The notes below the pieces were generated by a model. That model made no database searches and was not told the origin of the DNA. It worked only from the letters and a program-made list of their open reading frames with translations. Made by a program: the position numbers and the translations under genes. 64,000 bases of DNA. Source: Woeseiaceae bacterium (GTDB taxonomy: Bacteria; Pseudomonadota; Gammaproteobacteria; Steroidobacterales; Woeseiaceae). The stretch covers positions 248,001 to 312,000 of the forward strand of contig JANQMR010000037.1 in NCBI GenBank assembly GCA_028279985.1. Direction: 5' to 3'. Positions 37,013 through 46,531 of the stretch are shown piece after piece (within the stretch, counting starts at the first letter, position 1; each line of letters opens with the position of its first letter).

Positions 37013-38038
37013 TTAGGTCCGGCACGGACCTGTGGAGTTTCGAATGGCAACAACGGGTTCGATGAATTCCCCGGCTGGCACGAGCACCCCGGACAGAGTG
37101 TTGATCAGCTTCATTGCTGCTTGTTTACCGATCTCATCGAGGGACTGGTGAACCGAAGTCAGGCTCGGCCATACGAGATCGCACATTGAACTGTCGTCAA
37201 ATCCGGCCACTGATAGCTGGCTCGGAACATCAACACCACGGGCCATCGCCGCCCTCAAGACTCCCAGCGCGGTGAAGTCGTTCGCGGCAAAGACCGCGGT
37301 TGGTTGCGTATTCCTGGAGAACATGCGCATTGCGGAGTCGTAACCCGACTGCAGCGAGTAGTCTCCCTGGAAGATCAGCCTCTTTTTGACGGTAAGGCCC
37401 CGTTTTTTCATCGCAGAGCAGAAACCCTTGTACTTTTCCTGCGCTGAAATATTGGTTTCCGGGCCCTGAACAAACGCAATTTGCGTATGATGCAAATCAA
37501 TCAGATAGTTGGTCATTTTGGCAGCGCCGGCCTGATCCTGAGAAATCACCGTGCGCTCCGGTGTGTCGATCTGGCGTGCCGTAATTCGCACTACGCCAAC
37601 ACCTTTGTCTACAAGCCTTTCGACAACGTCGTCAAGCTGCGAAATGGGCGGTACGAGAACGACCCCATCTACCTTGGTGCGTTCGACAAAGTGCTCGACG
37701 TTGTCCGCAATGCACGATTCTTTTTGCTGAACGGGGTGCAGAATCAGCTCGTAACCACCGGACAAGGCGCCTTCCAGCACACCGCGCTGAATATCGGAGA
37801 TGTAAAGCGCGTTTGCCGATTCGTAGTAAATGAGGCCGAGCAGGAACGTGCGATTCTTGGCAAGGCCTCGCGCCCGAACATCGGGTACGAAATTCAAGCG
37901 AGCCATAGTGCTCAAGACCTTTTCACGCGTCCGTGCCGTCACTTTGGGCGAGTTGTTCAGGACCCGCGATACGGTAACCTTCGCCACTCCAGCGTGTGTC
38001 GCGACATCGGCGATCGTCATCTTTTTATCGTCGGTCAT
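37013..38038 (-). CDS. LacI-family transcriptional regulator
   Basis: 341 residues from the ATG at 38038 (MTDDKKMTIADVATHAGVAKVTVSRVLNNSP), which opens directly with the LacI HTH and hinge; an upstream in-frame ATG would add a meaningless N-terminus. The periplasmic-binding-protein-like effector domain follows (LLGLIYYESANALYISDIQRG, AAKMTNYLIDLHHTQIAFVQGP, FAANDFTALGVLRA, LSVAGFDDSSMCDLVWPSLTSV). It is divergent from the first PL8 gene with a box between them, so it likely represses itself and the whole locus until a lyase-derived sugar binds. Confidence 0.93.
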   Translation of the reverse strand: MTDDKKMTIADVATHAGVAKVTVSRVLNNSPKVTARTREKVLSTMARLNFVPDVRARGLAKNRTFLLGLIYYESANALYISDIQRGVLEGALSGGYELILHPVQQKESCIADNVEHFVERTKVDGVVLVPPISQLDDVVERLVDKGVGVVRITARQIDTPERTVISQDQAGAAKMTNYLIDLHHTQIAFVQGPETNISAQEKYKGFCSAMKKRGLTVKKRLIFQGDYSLQSGYDSAMRMFSRNTQPTAVFAANDFTALGVLRAAMARGVDVPSQLSVAGFDDSSMCDLVWPSLTSVHQSLDEIGKQAAMKLINTLSGVLVPAGEFIEPVVAIRNSTGPCRT

Positions 38039-38193
38039 GGTCAATCCGTTTGCTTGAAACCCGCTCAGCGCGTGGGAACCGGTACCAAAGCATACGGAAC
38101 TGGAACTTGTCCGGCAATGCGTGCGGTGGATCTGCTCTGCTGACCGCACTACAGCCTATAGATCGTTGACACCGGGAGGTTACCTTGGTTACG

Positions 38194-38210
38194 GTGGAAC
38201 CGGTTGTCAT
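38194..38210 (+). promoter_or_regulatory. LacI-family operator box, copy 4 (lacI/PL8 divergent region)
   Basis: GTGGAACCGGTTGTCAT, 24 bases before the ATG of the first PL8 lyase and about 155 bases from the lacI start. The position fits repression of the lyase and autoregulation of lacI. Confidence 0.75.
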
Positions 38211-38234
38211 TCCGTACCTCTTCCAAGTAGGTCA

Positions 38235-41200
38235 ATGCTCAAGGTACAAATCATTTCTCTCGTGGCGCTGCTGTTGTTGTTTGAGAGCGCCCAGGCCCAC
38301 GAAGATCAGGAGCAGCCGCCCCAATTCACTTTCGAGGACGAAGTTTCGTCGTCGATAGTGGCTTCAGCCGGGTCGGTCCTGACGATTAGCGACCGGCACT
38401 CAAAGGACGGGAACCAGTCGCTCAGGTGGATCTATCAACCTGGCGATGTCCTGGAAGTCAACCAAACCATTGAACCAATCGTTCCGCGATCCGACGAACA
38501 TGGTCCGCATGTACCGGTATTTGTTGTGTGGATCTACAGTGAAAAATCTACGTCAACGCCGCTGACCGTATCCTTCCAACAGGGTGACGCAAGCGTATGC
38601 GGATTCAAGGCAACACTGAATTTCGTTGGCTGGCGATCGCTGTTGGCTGCCTACCTCGACGACCTCAAGTGTCCGGCTCACTCACCGATCGACCGTATAA
38701 CGCTTGCAGTGGGAAAATCCGGTTCGCCGGGAGAACTGTATCTCGACACAATGCTGCCCTTGGTAATCCTCGACCCAAGAAGCCCTACGCCGGACAGGCA
38801 CCTACCCTTTGTCAACCTCGAAACCGCATCCTCACCCAATGCCCACTGGACCGGCTTGTTGCTATACGACACGTGGCTGCGGCGGAATGTGGAAGATATC
38901 GATACGAGCGCAGAAGCGATTGACGGGGATGTTCTCGCCAAGATCGAGGCGCGAGTCGACGATGCGTTGCTCAGCAGCCTTAGCCGCACTGAGACAGCAG
39001 ATTTCGAAACACTGAAAAAGCAATACCGCTCGTTTCAACTTGAGACTGACGATGGCGCGCGCCGGATTCGACCGGTCATTTTACCCGGTCATAGAGCGTA
39101 CTATCCTGCGGCACTCGACGGTCCGGAGCCGTTACTGTTCCGCGCCGTTGGCGAGTTTTTGTGGCGTCTTGCAGTGCGCTATCGACTCACCGAAGACGAG
39201 AAACAGAAACGCGAGCTCGCCAAGATGTTCAACTGGATTGCCGGACAGCTCCATGATCAGGGATTCGCGGCAGGCAGTGCCACTGGAATCATCCATCACA
39301 TGGGCTATTCGATGCGCGAATGGGCACGAGCGCTGTACCTGATGCGTGACCGGTTGGGTTCGTCACGCGAGCAGCGCAGGGACGATCTTGCCTGGTTCAT
39401 GGGCCTTGGTCGGATGTTTCGACCGAGAGATGAACTCAAAGGCTTCAATGTCGATGTCATGAATACTCTGCTGCAGGGAATGCTGTTCAGCGCATTGATG
39501 ACTGAAGATAAGAAAGAACGAGCCGTATTGCTCCGCCAGCTATCTGAATGGATGTCGGCCTCCCTGTTGGCCACACGCGGTTTGGGCGGCGGGATACAGC
39601 CCGACGGCAGCTTCTTTCATCACTCACAGCACTACGTCGCCTACGGCAATGGTGGCCTGGACGGACTCACGCCTGTTGTTTACTTTCTGAGTTCGACTCC
39701 GCTTGCATTGAGCGATGCCGCGCTGGCGCACCTGCGGAATGCGGTGCTGATGACGAGAGTATTTTCCAACGACCAGAAAGTGCCAATGAGCTTGAGCGGC
39801 CGCCACCCAAACGGCAGAGCGAACATCAGCGTCAAACCGTTCTTATACCTGTCCAAACTTACGGACGCCTACGGCAACCCGGATGGTGAGATGATCAGGG
39901 CCTACTTGCGTTTAATTCGCCATGACCCGAACGGTCAGTATGCGCGGGGCTTGGCGGAGAACGGTTTCAATGCAGAACGACCTCCACAGGGAGCATGGGT
40001 CTTACCCTATTCGAGCCTGGTTTTGCAGCGCCGTGACGAATGGCTCGCATCCGCTCGTGGCTTTAGCCGCTACCTCGTTGGCAATGAGAGTTATGTCGCT
40101 GCAAACCTGTTCGGCCGGTTTATCAACTACGGACAGGTCGAGATCTTGCCGGAACAAGCGGAAAACCGCGGGTTTCGAGAGGACGGTTGGAACTGGAGCC
40201 GTTGGCCCGGTACGACTGCACCGCAGTTACCGCTCGGCGAGTTGAGAGCGGATATTCGCCAGGTGGACAGATTCTCTGGACGCGAAGAGATGCTGCTATC
40301 GGATCAGACATTTTCCGGTGGCAACGTATTGCAGGCCGCCAACGCCATGTTTGCGGTCATTCTGCATGGGCATTCCAAGTACGACGACAGCTTTTGGGCT
40401 CGCAAATCCGTATTTTTCTTCGACGACCGAATCGTCGCGCTTGGCAGCGGGATCTGCAGCGACGACAACCGCTATTCCGTTGGAACGACGCTGTATCAGC
40501 ATGCACTACTGACGCCGAATCAGGAAACGATCGTCAACGGTGAAAAGCATGTCGGGCTGAAAACAAATCTCGAGATTACGACCACCGCGGGTGAGTTCTT
40601 GTTGGACCCGGCCGGCAACGCGTACATTCCAGCGCCGGCACAGACGTTGTTGTTGCAGCGGCAATCGCAAGAATCCAGAGACAACAAGGATGAAAGAACG
40701 ACTCAAGGCGACTTTGCTACGGCGATAATCGACCACGGACCCGCCCCCGACGATGCCACGTACGAATATGCCATTCTCATCCAATCGACAAGCGATGAGG
40801 CTCGCCGATTTGCGCTCTCCCTGAAGGATGCAAAGCGCGCTCCCTACAGTGTTCTGCGCCACGACCGCGACGCTCATGTGGTCTGGGATCGCGAAACAGA
40901 TATCACCGCGTACGCACTGTTTGAGGCCGGCGCCGTCGAGGCCGATGAATTCCTCGAATCGGTGGACACGCCGGTACTTGTCATGACGAGGAATGTTCCC
41001 GGCGGGAAAATCATGTCAATCGTGAATCCGGACCTGAACCTGTATACGCATCCTGAGGCAGATCAAATCGGACCTGATGGCGAGCAGCTTGAGGTGAGCA
41101 TCTACTCGAGGAAATGGAGATATTCGAATCCGCGGCCTTCGAAGGTCAATGTTGAATTGATCGGCAAATGGAGCGTCACGGTCGAAAGCGAGGATATCGC

Positions 41201-41291
41201 CGTTGCCGGTTACGGTGAAGACTTGACGCAGCTCGAAGTGACGACCGTGGCCAGTACTCCGGTGGAACTTCTGCTGCAACCGGTGCGCTAG
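38235..41291 (+). CDS. PL8 polysaccharide lyase, chondroitinase ABC-like
   Basis: 1018 residues from ATG 38235, with a signal peptide (LKVQIISLVALLLLFESAQA). An N-terminal lyase-associated beta-sandwich (about 25-190) is followed by an alpha-toroid and C-terminal beta domains. The Proteus chondroitinase ABC catalytic residues are recognisable: H463 and Y470 in HSQHYVAY (H501/Y508), R523 in SLSGRHP (R560) and E618 in NESYVA (E653). DHGPAPDDATYEYAIL and VNPDLNLY in the C-terminal part also match that enzyme. It eliminates uronate from chondroitin or dermatan sulfate, and possibly hyaluronan, giving unsaturated oligosaccharides for the GH105 enzyme. Confidence 0.9.
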   Translation: MLKVQIISLVALLLLFESAQAHEDQEQPPQFTFEDEVSSSIVASAGSVLTISDRHSKDGNQSLRWIYQPGDVLEVNQTIEPIVPRSDEHGPHVPVFVVWIYSEKSTSTPLTVSFQQGDASVCGFKATLNFVGWRSLLAAYLDDLKCPAHSPIDRITLAVGKSGSPGELYLDTMLPLVILDPRSPTPDRHLPFVNLETASSPNAHWTGLLLYDTWLRRNVEDIDTSAEAIDGDVLAKIEARVDDALLSSLSRTETADFETLKKQYRSFQLETDDGARRIRPVILPGHRAYYPAALDGPEPLLFRAVGEFLWRLAVRYRLTEDEKQKRELAKMFNWIAGQLHDQGFAAGSATGIIHHMGYSMREWARALYLMRDRLGSSREQRRDDLAWFMGLGRMFRPRDELKGFNVDVMNTLLQGMLFSALMTEDKKERAVLLRQLSEWMSASLLATRGLGGGIQPDGSFFHHSQHYVAYGNGGLDGLTPVVYFLSSTPLALSDAALAHLRNAVLMTRVFSNDQKVPMSLSGRHPNGRANISVKPFLYLSKLTDAYGNPDGEMIRAYLRLIRHDPNGQYARGLAENGFNAERPPQGAWVLPYSSLVLQRRDEWLASARGFSRYLVGNESYVAANLFGRFINYGQVEILPEQAENRGFREDGWNWSRWPGTTAPQLPLGELRADIRQVDRFSGREEMLLSDQTFSGGNVLQAANAMFAVILHGHSKYDDSFWARKSVFFFDDRIVALGSGICSDDNRYSVGTTLYQHALLTPNQETIVNGEKHVGLKTNLEITTTAGEFLLDPAGNAYIPAPAQTLLLQRQSQESRDNKDERTTQGDFATAIIDHGPAPDDATYEYAILIQSTSDEARRFALSLKDAKRAPYSVLRHDRDAHVVWDRETDITAYALFEAGAVEADEFLESVDTPVLVMTRNVPGGKIMSIVNPDLNLYTHPEADQIGPDGEQLEVSIYSRKWRYSNPRPSKVNVELIGKWSVTVESEDIAVAGYGEDLTQLEVTTVASTPVELLLQPVR

Positions 41292-41403
41292 CCTTGATGC
41301 GCGCGTCCTGACCAATTCAAGATAACGATGATCAAATGTCTCTTCTCTATTCAAACACCCAATTTGCTCCGGTCGCGTATTGACGGCGCACAACCGGGAG
41401 GAT

Positions 41404-41420
41404 TTGACAACCGGTTCCAT
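41404..41420 (+). promoter_or_regulatory. LacI-family operator box, copy 5 (before TonB relic / second PL8)
   Basis: On the minus strand this reads ATGGAACCGGTTGTCAA, identical to copies 1 and 2. It lies 139 bases before the start of the truncated TonB receptor gene and is the only box near the second lyase. Confidence 0.72.
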
Positions 41421-41558
41421 TCTAGTTCACACTGTGATCCGTGCTGGATAATGAGAATCACTTCAGCTTGATTCCATGCGGACGGGTCAACAGGAATTAT
41501 GGCTTTCACCCTAAGCTGGGAATATCGACTGAGGTATCTCGAAGAGGGGTAGAGAACA

Positions 41559-41912
41559 ATGCGATTGGCCCCGATATCTGCGCCAATCACGCCATTTATG
41601 CTCTCATCGGCAAGCATTGCCGGCGCACGAAGCAAGTCGATCGAAACACTTGACGAGATTGCCGTCACGACTCAGCGGCGTGAGCAATACCTGCAGGAGG
41701 TGCCAGCCGCAGTCGCGGCGATGAGCGCGGGGCGGCTTGCCGAACCGGGTATCGATTCTTACCTCGGTGTCGCGATTCAGCGCCAGGCGTCGCATTTTGT
41801 GGTACCGGTAAGCACCTGTCCTATGGAGCCTCTCGATCGCTATCTACCGTCACAAATCGCGGACGTCAACGAAACCGAATCCACGCAACACGAATTCCGC
41901 TGCCGAACGTAG
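41559..41912 (+). pseudogene. N-terminal remnant of a TonB-dependent receptor
   Basis: An ATG with GAGGGGTAGAGAACA before it opens a signal-peptide-like start, then ETLDEIAVTTQRREQYLQEVP and about 30 more residues that parallel the TonB box and plug start of the receptor at 22278 (EVITVTAQKREQNLQEVP). Homology ends near residue 78, after AIQRQASHF; the rest up to the stop at 41912 is unrelated. More than 700 codons of plug and barrel are missing. The deletion brings the promoter and LacI-type box of this former receptor next to the second PL8 gene. Confidence 0.7.
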
Positions 41913-41957
41913 ATCTTCATTTTGCCAAATTTAAGAATCAGATATGGGGGTAACGCT

Positions 41958-44900
41958 ATGATCAGTTCATTAAGACACACAGATGTCGGGAACAGAGTGT
42001 CAGAATCAGTAGGCCGGGCGGTGAAACACATCGGCATTGCAGCGATGGCATTGTTTGTGCCCCAATTTACGTTCGCTCAATCAACCTGCCTTCCTGATAC
42101 GAGTAACGACCAAGGTTTTGCTGCCATAGGCGATACAGCGATAAGTGAAGTCACGAATGATGGCGACAATGCCGATGGTGTTGGCGATGGCGCGCTGCTC
42201 TTCAATGGGCAGTCGGCCGCGGCCGGCCAGGGCGGCGCATATCTGTTCAGTTGCCTCATGGCTGCAGGCGAATCACTATCGATCTCCTCGTACGTCTATA
42301 ATCCGCGATCATCCTTCGTTCGGCTAAGGGTTGCACTGCACAATGTAAGCGACGACGTGGAGCTGGCCACGACGGCCGCGACAACGCTCAACACGCGGAA
42401 CCCGGTACACAACTTTACGCTGTCATACGTCACCCAAAGCACCGATGAAGGCGATGAACTGGAGCTGCGATACATTCGTACGGACGATGGCAATACAGCC
42501 CGTGATTTTGCAATCGACAATGCCAGTATCAACGGACAGTCTTTGCAGATAAAGAAAGCACCGCCTCCTCCGAATCCTGCCTGTTCTGCACCGCTCGTTT
42601 TCGATACGGATATTCCTTTAGAAGCTGCCACTTTTGAACAGATAGCGGAGATCGACAAAGTCTTCGAAACCCTGTCGGATATCTATATCGGCACAGCGGA
42701 TACGGTTGACACCATCGAACTGCTGACTCTCGTTGACCAAGCGCTATTGGACTACGATGCCCTGGACATCGTCGTGACGGGGGAGAGGATCTCTGGAAAT
42801 ACGATAACGTTTGGTGAGTCCGGACAAATACTGAAAGCATTTGCACAGTATTTAAAACTCATAGATTCGTCGGACAACGATATTGCAGAGAAAGCATCCA
42901 ATCTGGTGTGGTTAATGTCGCAGAAATTGTGTGACCTTGAGATTCCACGCAATAGAAACGCCTATGCGTACAGGGAATTTGCACGACACACCATTCACCT
43001 CAAGGACTATCTGTCCGATGAAATCAAGGACAGATTCGGGTACACGCTGTCTGTGCATTCCGAGGGTTTCCTGAATTTCTGGGGCGATTGGGAAGCCGGG
43101 TTTGGATACAACACCGACTGGATATTTAATATAAGTGACACCATTGTTCTATTCGGATTATGGAAAACCTTGACTACCGACGACGAACGGGTTCAATGGA
43201 TGAAAGCCGCAAAACGTTATCTAGAGAGGTTTCTGACCTACTCTGACGGAACGAGCGATGGGATAAAGCCGGATGGTACGGGTTTTCACCACTGGGTGGC
43301 CTATGACGGCTATATGTATGCATGGATTACCCTGACCGATATTCTGAGCGCGTTAGACGACACCTCTTTTCAAATAGATGCCGATTCGTACATTCGTTTG
43401 AGGGATTCCATGTACGCGCAACGGATGATGAGCAACGATGCGGGCGTCATACCCCTGTCCATGACGGGTAGAAATCCGGGAATTAAAACGCGATCTACCG
43501 AGCAGGAGACTTTGCGGCGGTTGGCCATCACTGGCGGTAAGATTCTGGGGCTCACTACCGCAGACCCGATACTCGCCGGGTATTACAATCGTGCGTGGGG
43601 CGTCGAGCCGGAATTCAACTACGACGAAACCGCCAGATTTGAGAACGGATTTTTCCAGTTGAACCACGGCAACGCCGGCGTCTTAAGAAAACGCAGCAGA
43701 AGAGGTGACTGGCTGGCCTTCTTCAAAGGCTTCAGCGACAACATGTGGGGAGCCGAACTCTATGTGAGGGAAAACCGCTACGGTCGCTATCAAAGCTATG
43801 GCGCGGTAGAGATCATTTATCCCGGAGACAATACAGTAGGGAATAATGGCTACGACGTAGAGACCTGGAATTGGAACTACAATCCAGGCACTACCACTAT
43901 CGTGCTGCCCTGGGACAAACTGCATGGAGAAAGGCATCGAATAGATGAACTCCAGCAAAACCGTTTTGTCGGTTCGCTGGCTTTGAGGAACAAGGGTGCC
44001 AGACGTGGTGTGTTGCAGCAGACTTGGGGCAGATATGGAGTGTTTGCGATGGATTTTCAGGAAAAGGCAAATGTCGGCTTCGGAGGGACTTACGGTCCGA
44101 ACACGCACAACGACTCTTTTACATTCAAAAAGTCCAACTTCGCTTTCAAGAACTATATCGTCTCGCTGGGCTCCGGCATCGCAAACGATGACGCGGTTAA
44201 TCCCACTGTCACAACGTTGTACCAGCGCTTGACGAGTTCTGAAAGCGGCGTGACGACAGTCAACGATACAGACTATACCGACGATGGTACTACTATCTTT
44301 TCAGGCGACGAGGATCATTGGGTCATTAATGACTACCGAACCGGCTTCTATATTGCCTCCGGCAGCGGTGATCTGAATGTATGGAAAGGCACTCAACAAA
44401 CGCCAAATGAGAATCAGGTATGGCCTGTCGACGTATCCCTCAACCCGGTTGGAGAATACACCATCGGACATCTCGACCACGGTACGCTGCCCGATAACAG
44501 GGGATACGAGTACGTAATCGTGCCCAACGCCAATCCTAGGAAGATGCGCAAGTTGAGCCATGAAAAACCTTATGTCGTTTACGAAAGATCCGCAGCTCGT
44601 CATGTTGTAAATGAGGTAGAAGACGCGGTCTGGGGCTATGCATTGTTCGAAGCGGCGGCGGATATGACGCATCCCGGAAGCGTCTTGAAGGCAAGCGACA
44701 CTTCCTGCCTGGTCATGTACAAGGAAGTTAACGAGGAGAAAATTCGCCTGTCGGTCGTGGACCCAGATATTGGCTTTACCTCTCGGGGGCTGGAAGCGCC
44801 TGGTCCGAGGAAAGTGCAATTGACCTTGCATGGCAACTGGTCTTTGGCCAAATCACACCCGCGGGCAACGCTTGTCAGTGCCGACAATATCGAGAGTGTT

Positions 44901-44966
44901 TTCGAATTTGACATCGTGGATGGACTTCCCGTGGAAATTAAGTTAAAGCAAGAAGAAGATGATTAA
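41958..44966 (+). CDS. Second PL8 polysaccharide lyase, divergent chondroitinase ABC-like
   Basis: 1002 residues from ATG 41958, with GGGGG 10 bases upstream and a signal peptide ending FTFAQ. Residues 42-195 form an acidic, serine- and glycine-rich beta-sandwich that differs from the first lyase and may bind substrate. The PL8 catalytic set is present: H445 and Y452 in HWVAYDGY, R505 in MTGRNP and E600 in GAELYV, followed by ENRYGRYQSYGAVEI, a near match to the Proteus enzyme. It may prefer another sulfation pattern or hyaluronan. Its promoter appears borrowed from the truncated receptor gene just upstream. Confidence 0.88.
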   Translation: MISSLRHTDVGNRVSESVGRAVKHIGIAAMALFVPQFTFAQSTCLPDTSNDQGFAAIGDTAISEVTNDGDNADGVGDGALLFNGQSAAAGQGGAYLFSCLMAAGESLSISSYVYNPRSSFVRLRVALHNVSDDVELATTAATTLNTRNPVHNFTLSYVTQSTDEGDELELRYIRTDDGNTARDFAIDNASINGQSLQIKKAPPPPNPACSAPLVFDTDIPLEAATFEQIAEIDKVFETLSDIYIGTADTVDTIELLTLVDQALLDYDALDIVVTGERISGNTITFGESGQILKAFAQYLKLIDSSDNDIAEKASNLVWLMSQKLCDLEIPRNRNAYAYREFARHTIHLKDYLSDEIKDRFGYTLSVHSEGFLNFWGDWEAGFGYNTDWIFNISDTIVLFGLWKTLTTDDERVQWMKAAKRYLERFLTYSDGTSDGIKPDGTGFHHWVAYDGYMYAWITLTDILSALDDTSFQIDADSYIRLRDSMYAQRMMSNDAGVIPLSMTGRNPGIKTRSTEQETLRRLAITGGKILGLTTADPILAGYYNRAWGVEPEFNYDETARFENGFFQLNHGNAGVLRKRSRRGDWLAFFKGFSDNMWGAELYVRENRYGRYQSYGAVEIIYPGDNTVGNNGYDVETWNWNYNPGTTTIVLPWDKLHGERHRIDELQQNRFVGSLALRNKGARRGVLQQTWGRYGVFAMDFQEKANVGFGGTYGPNTHNDSFTFKKSNFAFKNYIVSLGSGIANDDAVNPTVTTLYQRLTSSESGVTTVNDTDYTDDGTTIFSGDEDHWVINDYRTGFYIASGSGDLNVWKGTQQTPNENQVWPVDVSLNPVGEYTIGHLDHGTLPDNRGYEYVIVPNANPRKMRKLSHEKPYVVYERSAARHVVNEVEDAVWGYALFEAAADMTHPGSVLKASDTSCLVMYKEVNEEKIRLSVVDPDIGFTSRGLEAPGPRKVQLTLHGNWSLAKSHPRATLVSADNIESVFEFDIVDGLPVEIKLKQEEDD

Positions 44967-45090
44967 GCCCGGCACATGAGTGCTTCGCCTGACCCCAAGT
45001 TTGGTCGATGACTCAGGGTTGCAGGCGTGTCATTCGAGGATCGGCAGAACTTGTCAGGACACCGGTCGGGACGCATTGCGAGCCACTGCT

Positions 45091-45137
45091 CGACAACCTC
45101 GTTTGAGGCCTCATTGAGGCCTCAAACGAGGTTGTCG
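45091..45137. repeat. 23-bp perfect inverted repeat with one-base loop
   Basis: The 23 bases at 45091-45113 (starting CGACAACCTCG) are the exact reverse complement of 45115-45137, with one T between. A perfect 47-base palindrome is far larger than an ordinary operator; it lacks a T-run, so it is not a standard terminator. It may form a cruciform or be a palindromic duplication scar. The surrounding 44967-45508 region, about 540 bases, holds no gene I can support. Confidence 0.85.
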
Positions 45138-45508
45138 GCGAGGGGTCCCGCAAAAGTCCCGCTCTGGTGATGTCGAGGAATGCAGCGGTGACGAACCCGG
45201 CAGGCTGTTGCTGGAAGCCGTCTGTTTCGTTGTCGAGAATCGGTTCGAACTGAGTCCGGTAGCTGAACTGCTGACGGCATGAAACGCCCCGGGAGAAGAA
45301 GTTTCGGCTCTTGAATCCGAGTCGGAAGGAAGTCTATACACTCAGGATGAGAGCATCTCTCAAGCGGCGATGTCCGAGCGCCTCCCTGATGCCGCCGAGA
45401 ACCGTCTGAAAGCTGGTGCCTTCCACCACTGAATGGCCGCTGCGATGTACGCCTACGCATCGTGAGACTTTGATTGATATCTTGGGAAGATGCGCCTATT
45501 TTAGGCCA

Positions 45509-46531
45509 GTGCTCCAACATGATCGCATTCAGTCGCCGACGAGTCTTCGCATCTTTTGCGAAACGGCTCAATCGTACGGCGTGAGTTTGGAGCAGTGTCT
45601 GGACGGAACCGACCTAATGCCTGAACAGCTATCCGATCCCACACTACAACCCAAAGTAATCCAGGAACTCCGACTCGTCGAAAACGTAGTCAAGGCCGCG
45701 GACTCAACCGCTGGTTTCGGCGTTTCGGCGGGGCAGCGGATGCACGTACACGTTTTCGGTGCATGGGGGTTTGCGATTCTAACCTCGCCAACTTTGCGTT
45801 CAGCCGTGCAAACCGCTATCGACTACCTCAAGATTTCGTTTGTTCTTACCGAAATGCATCTCGATGAAGATGGTGGTATTGCACGAGTCTGGTTTGATCT
45901 GTCCGATTTGCCCGCACCGGTTCGAGCGGTTTATGCGGAGCGGCACTGTACTGTCACGATGACGTTTATTCGGGAACTTTTCGCGAAACCTCTGGAAAGC
46001 GGCTTCGCGATCGAAACCCGAATCAAAGACCCGGACTACGCTCAAGAGCTGGGGAAACTGCTCAATCTCGACGTAGCTCCTGGTTGTGCGCAATACGCCT
46101 TGGTCTTTTCCGCGAACATGCTGGACCGGCCACTTCCAAAGTCGGATCCAGTTACCCTGAAGTACTGTCTGGAGCAGTGCGATGCGTTGGCTCAGCAGGC
46201 TTCGCTGGATGAAAAGCCGTGGTCGCAGAAAGTCCGCGACTTCATCCTGGAGGACATCACCACTGAACATCGGATCGAGTGCGTTGCCGACGAACTGTCA
46301 TTGGGTGAACGTACGTTACGACGACGCCTCACCGATGAGGGTACGAACTTTCGCGAACTGTACACGGACATTCGTTTGTCGATCGCCCATGAACTCCTGG
46401 ATTCCACGGGCATCAACGTTGAGACCGCGTCCTGGCGCGTTGGCTATGCCGAGCCGGCGAGCTTTGTCCGCGCATTTTCCAGGCGATACGGTATGACACC
46501 GGGCGCGGTCAGGAAACAAGCAAGACCCTAG
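45509..46531 (+). CDS. AraC-family regulator with OruR/AphR-type N-terminal domain
   Basis: 340 residues from a GTG at 45509; a longer reading from 45416 is open but its extra 31 residues do not resemble the family. The N-terminal ligand domain (arabinose-binding-like, typical of the OruR/ArgR-like group) runs to about residue 205. The C-terminal AraC HTH pair follows, with VADELSLGERTLRRRLTDEG and ASWRVGYAEPASFVRAFSRRYGMTPGAVR. It overlaps the convergent tautomerase gene by four bases. It probably activates the neighbouring dehydrogenase/tautomerase genes, by position. Confidence 0.88.
   Translation: MLQHDRIQSPTSLRIFCETAQSYGVSLEQCLDGTDLMPEQLSDPTLQPKVIQELRLVENVVKAADSTAGFGVSAGQRMHVHVFGAWGFAILTSPTLRSAVQTAIDYLKISFVLTEMHLDEDGGIARVWFDLSDLPAPVRAVYAERHCTVTMTFIRELFAKPLESGFAIETRIKDPDYAQELGKLLNLDVAPGCAQYALVFSANMLDRPLPKSDPVTLKYCLEQCDALAQQASLDEKPWSQKVRDFILEDITTEHRIECVADELSLGERTLRRRLTDEGTNFRELYTDIRLSIAHELLDSTGINVETASWRVGYAEPASFVRAFSRRYGMTPGAVRKQARP

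Noticed and set aside
45122-45571. Minus-strand frame starting in the AraC region
   Set aside because: It crosses the AraC gene antisense and ends in the large palindrome; the composition is not protein-like.
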